A stretch of DNA of 5,288 nt from Anaerolineales bacterium (GTDB lineage: Bacteria; Chloroflexota; Anaerolineae; Anaerolineales; DRMV01). The stretch's first letter is position 1; each line of letters starts with the position of its first letter. Location of the stretch: NCBI GenBank assembly GCA_026991215.1, contig JALXBY010000216.1, positions 1 to 5,288 of the forward strand, in the 5' to 3' direction. Positions 5,187 to 5,288 of this stretch are shown here, piece after piece. The notes under the pieces are model-generated. The model was not told where the DNA came from, did not search any database, and saw nothing but the letters and a program-made list of their open reading frames with translations. The position numbers were made by a program, and so were the translations under genes.

Positions 5187-5288
5187 ATGCGCCGCGTTAG
5201 CGCCTCGGTGTTGGTGTTCGTGCTGTTGGCCGTTCTTTTGGCCCAATGTACGCCCTCCACACCGTCCCCTACACCGACACCGCAGCCC
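5187..5288 (+). CDS. N-terminus of a secreted lipoprotein (truncated by window end)
   Basis: The first 34 codons of a plus-strand gene, preceded by a strong SD (GGGAGGA, 5174-5180, 7 bases from GGAGG to the ATG). The peptide has a type II signal: a basic start (MRR), a hydrophobic core at residues 8-19, and a lipobox-like LAQC at 18-21, where Cys21 would be lipidated after cleavage. Gln at -1 is not the usual Gly/Ala/Ser. After the Cys comes a Thr/Pro/Ser linker (TPSTPSPTPTPQP, 22-34). Such linkers often precede solute-binding or other extracytoplasmic domains in Chloroflexota lipoproteins, which is one reason for the taxonomic guess. The functional domain lies outside the window. It is divergent from the AI-2E gene; whether it serves the ABC ATPase cannot be judged. 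Confidence 0.82.
   Translation, partial: MRRVSASVLVFVLLAVLLAQCTPSTPSPTPTPQP

Overview
The window is about 5.3 kb of GC-rich bacterial chromosome. It looks like Chloroflexota (perhaps Anaerolineae). That is an inference from the Thr-Pro linker after a lipoprotein cysteine, the heptamer repeat array in an intergenic region, and the mix of gene families. It rests on no marker gene and is only moderately secure.

Layout from left to right. At the left edge, bases 1-21 on the minus strand hold only the first codons of a gene that runs out of the window, with a strong Shine-Dalgarno (SD) sequence and an extended -10 promoter. Next is a minus-strand short-chain dehydrogenase/reductase (143-928). A 370-base non-coding gap follows, most of it a degenerate 7-bp tandem array (948-1080) plus a second, unrelated 7-bp array (1086-1116). 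Then comes a plus-strand ABC ATPase of the iron-siderophore/haem/cobalamin class (1299-2075), which has no permease beside it.

The ABC gene converges with a minus-strand cluster of three genes that probably form an operon. In order of transcription these are an AI-2E-family membrane protein (start 4815), an unrecognised 59-residue acidic protein that overlaps its stop codon by four bases (start 3526), and a PaaK-like adenylate-forming enzyme (start 3295). The PaaK-like protein keeps the family fold motifs but has lost the Ser/Thr/Gly-rich P-loop and the usual C-terminal lysine motif.

After an AT-richer non-coding stretch (4816-5186), which carries a 9-bp-periodic repeat of a kind dispersed in other genomes, the plus strand begins a lipoprotein gene (5187 to the window end). 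It has a clear signal peptide and a Pro/Thr-rich linker.

No complete pathway is visible. The most unusual features are the AI-2E / 59-aa / PaaK-like cluster with its degenerate ligase, and the heptamer array abutting the SD of the reductase gene. I found no rRNA, tRNA, CRISPR array, transposase or recognisable riboswitch.
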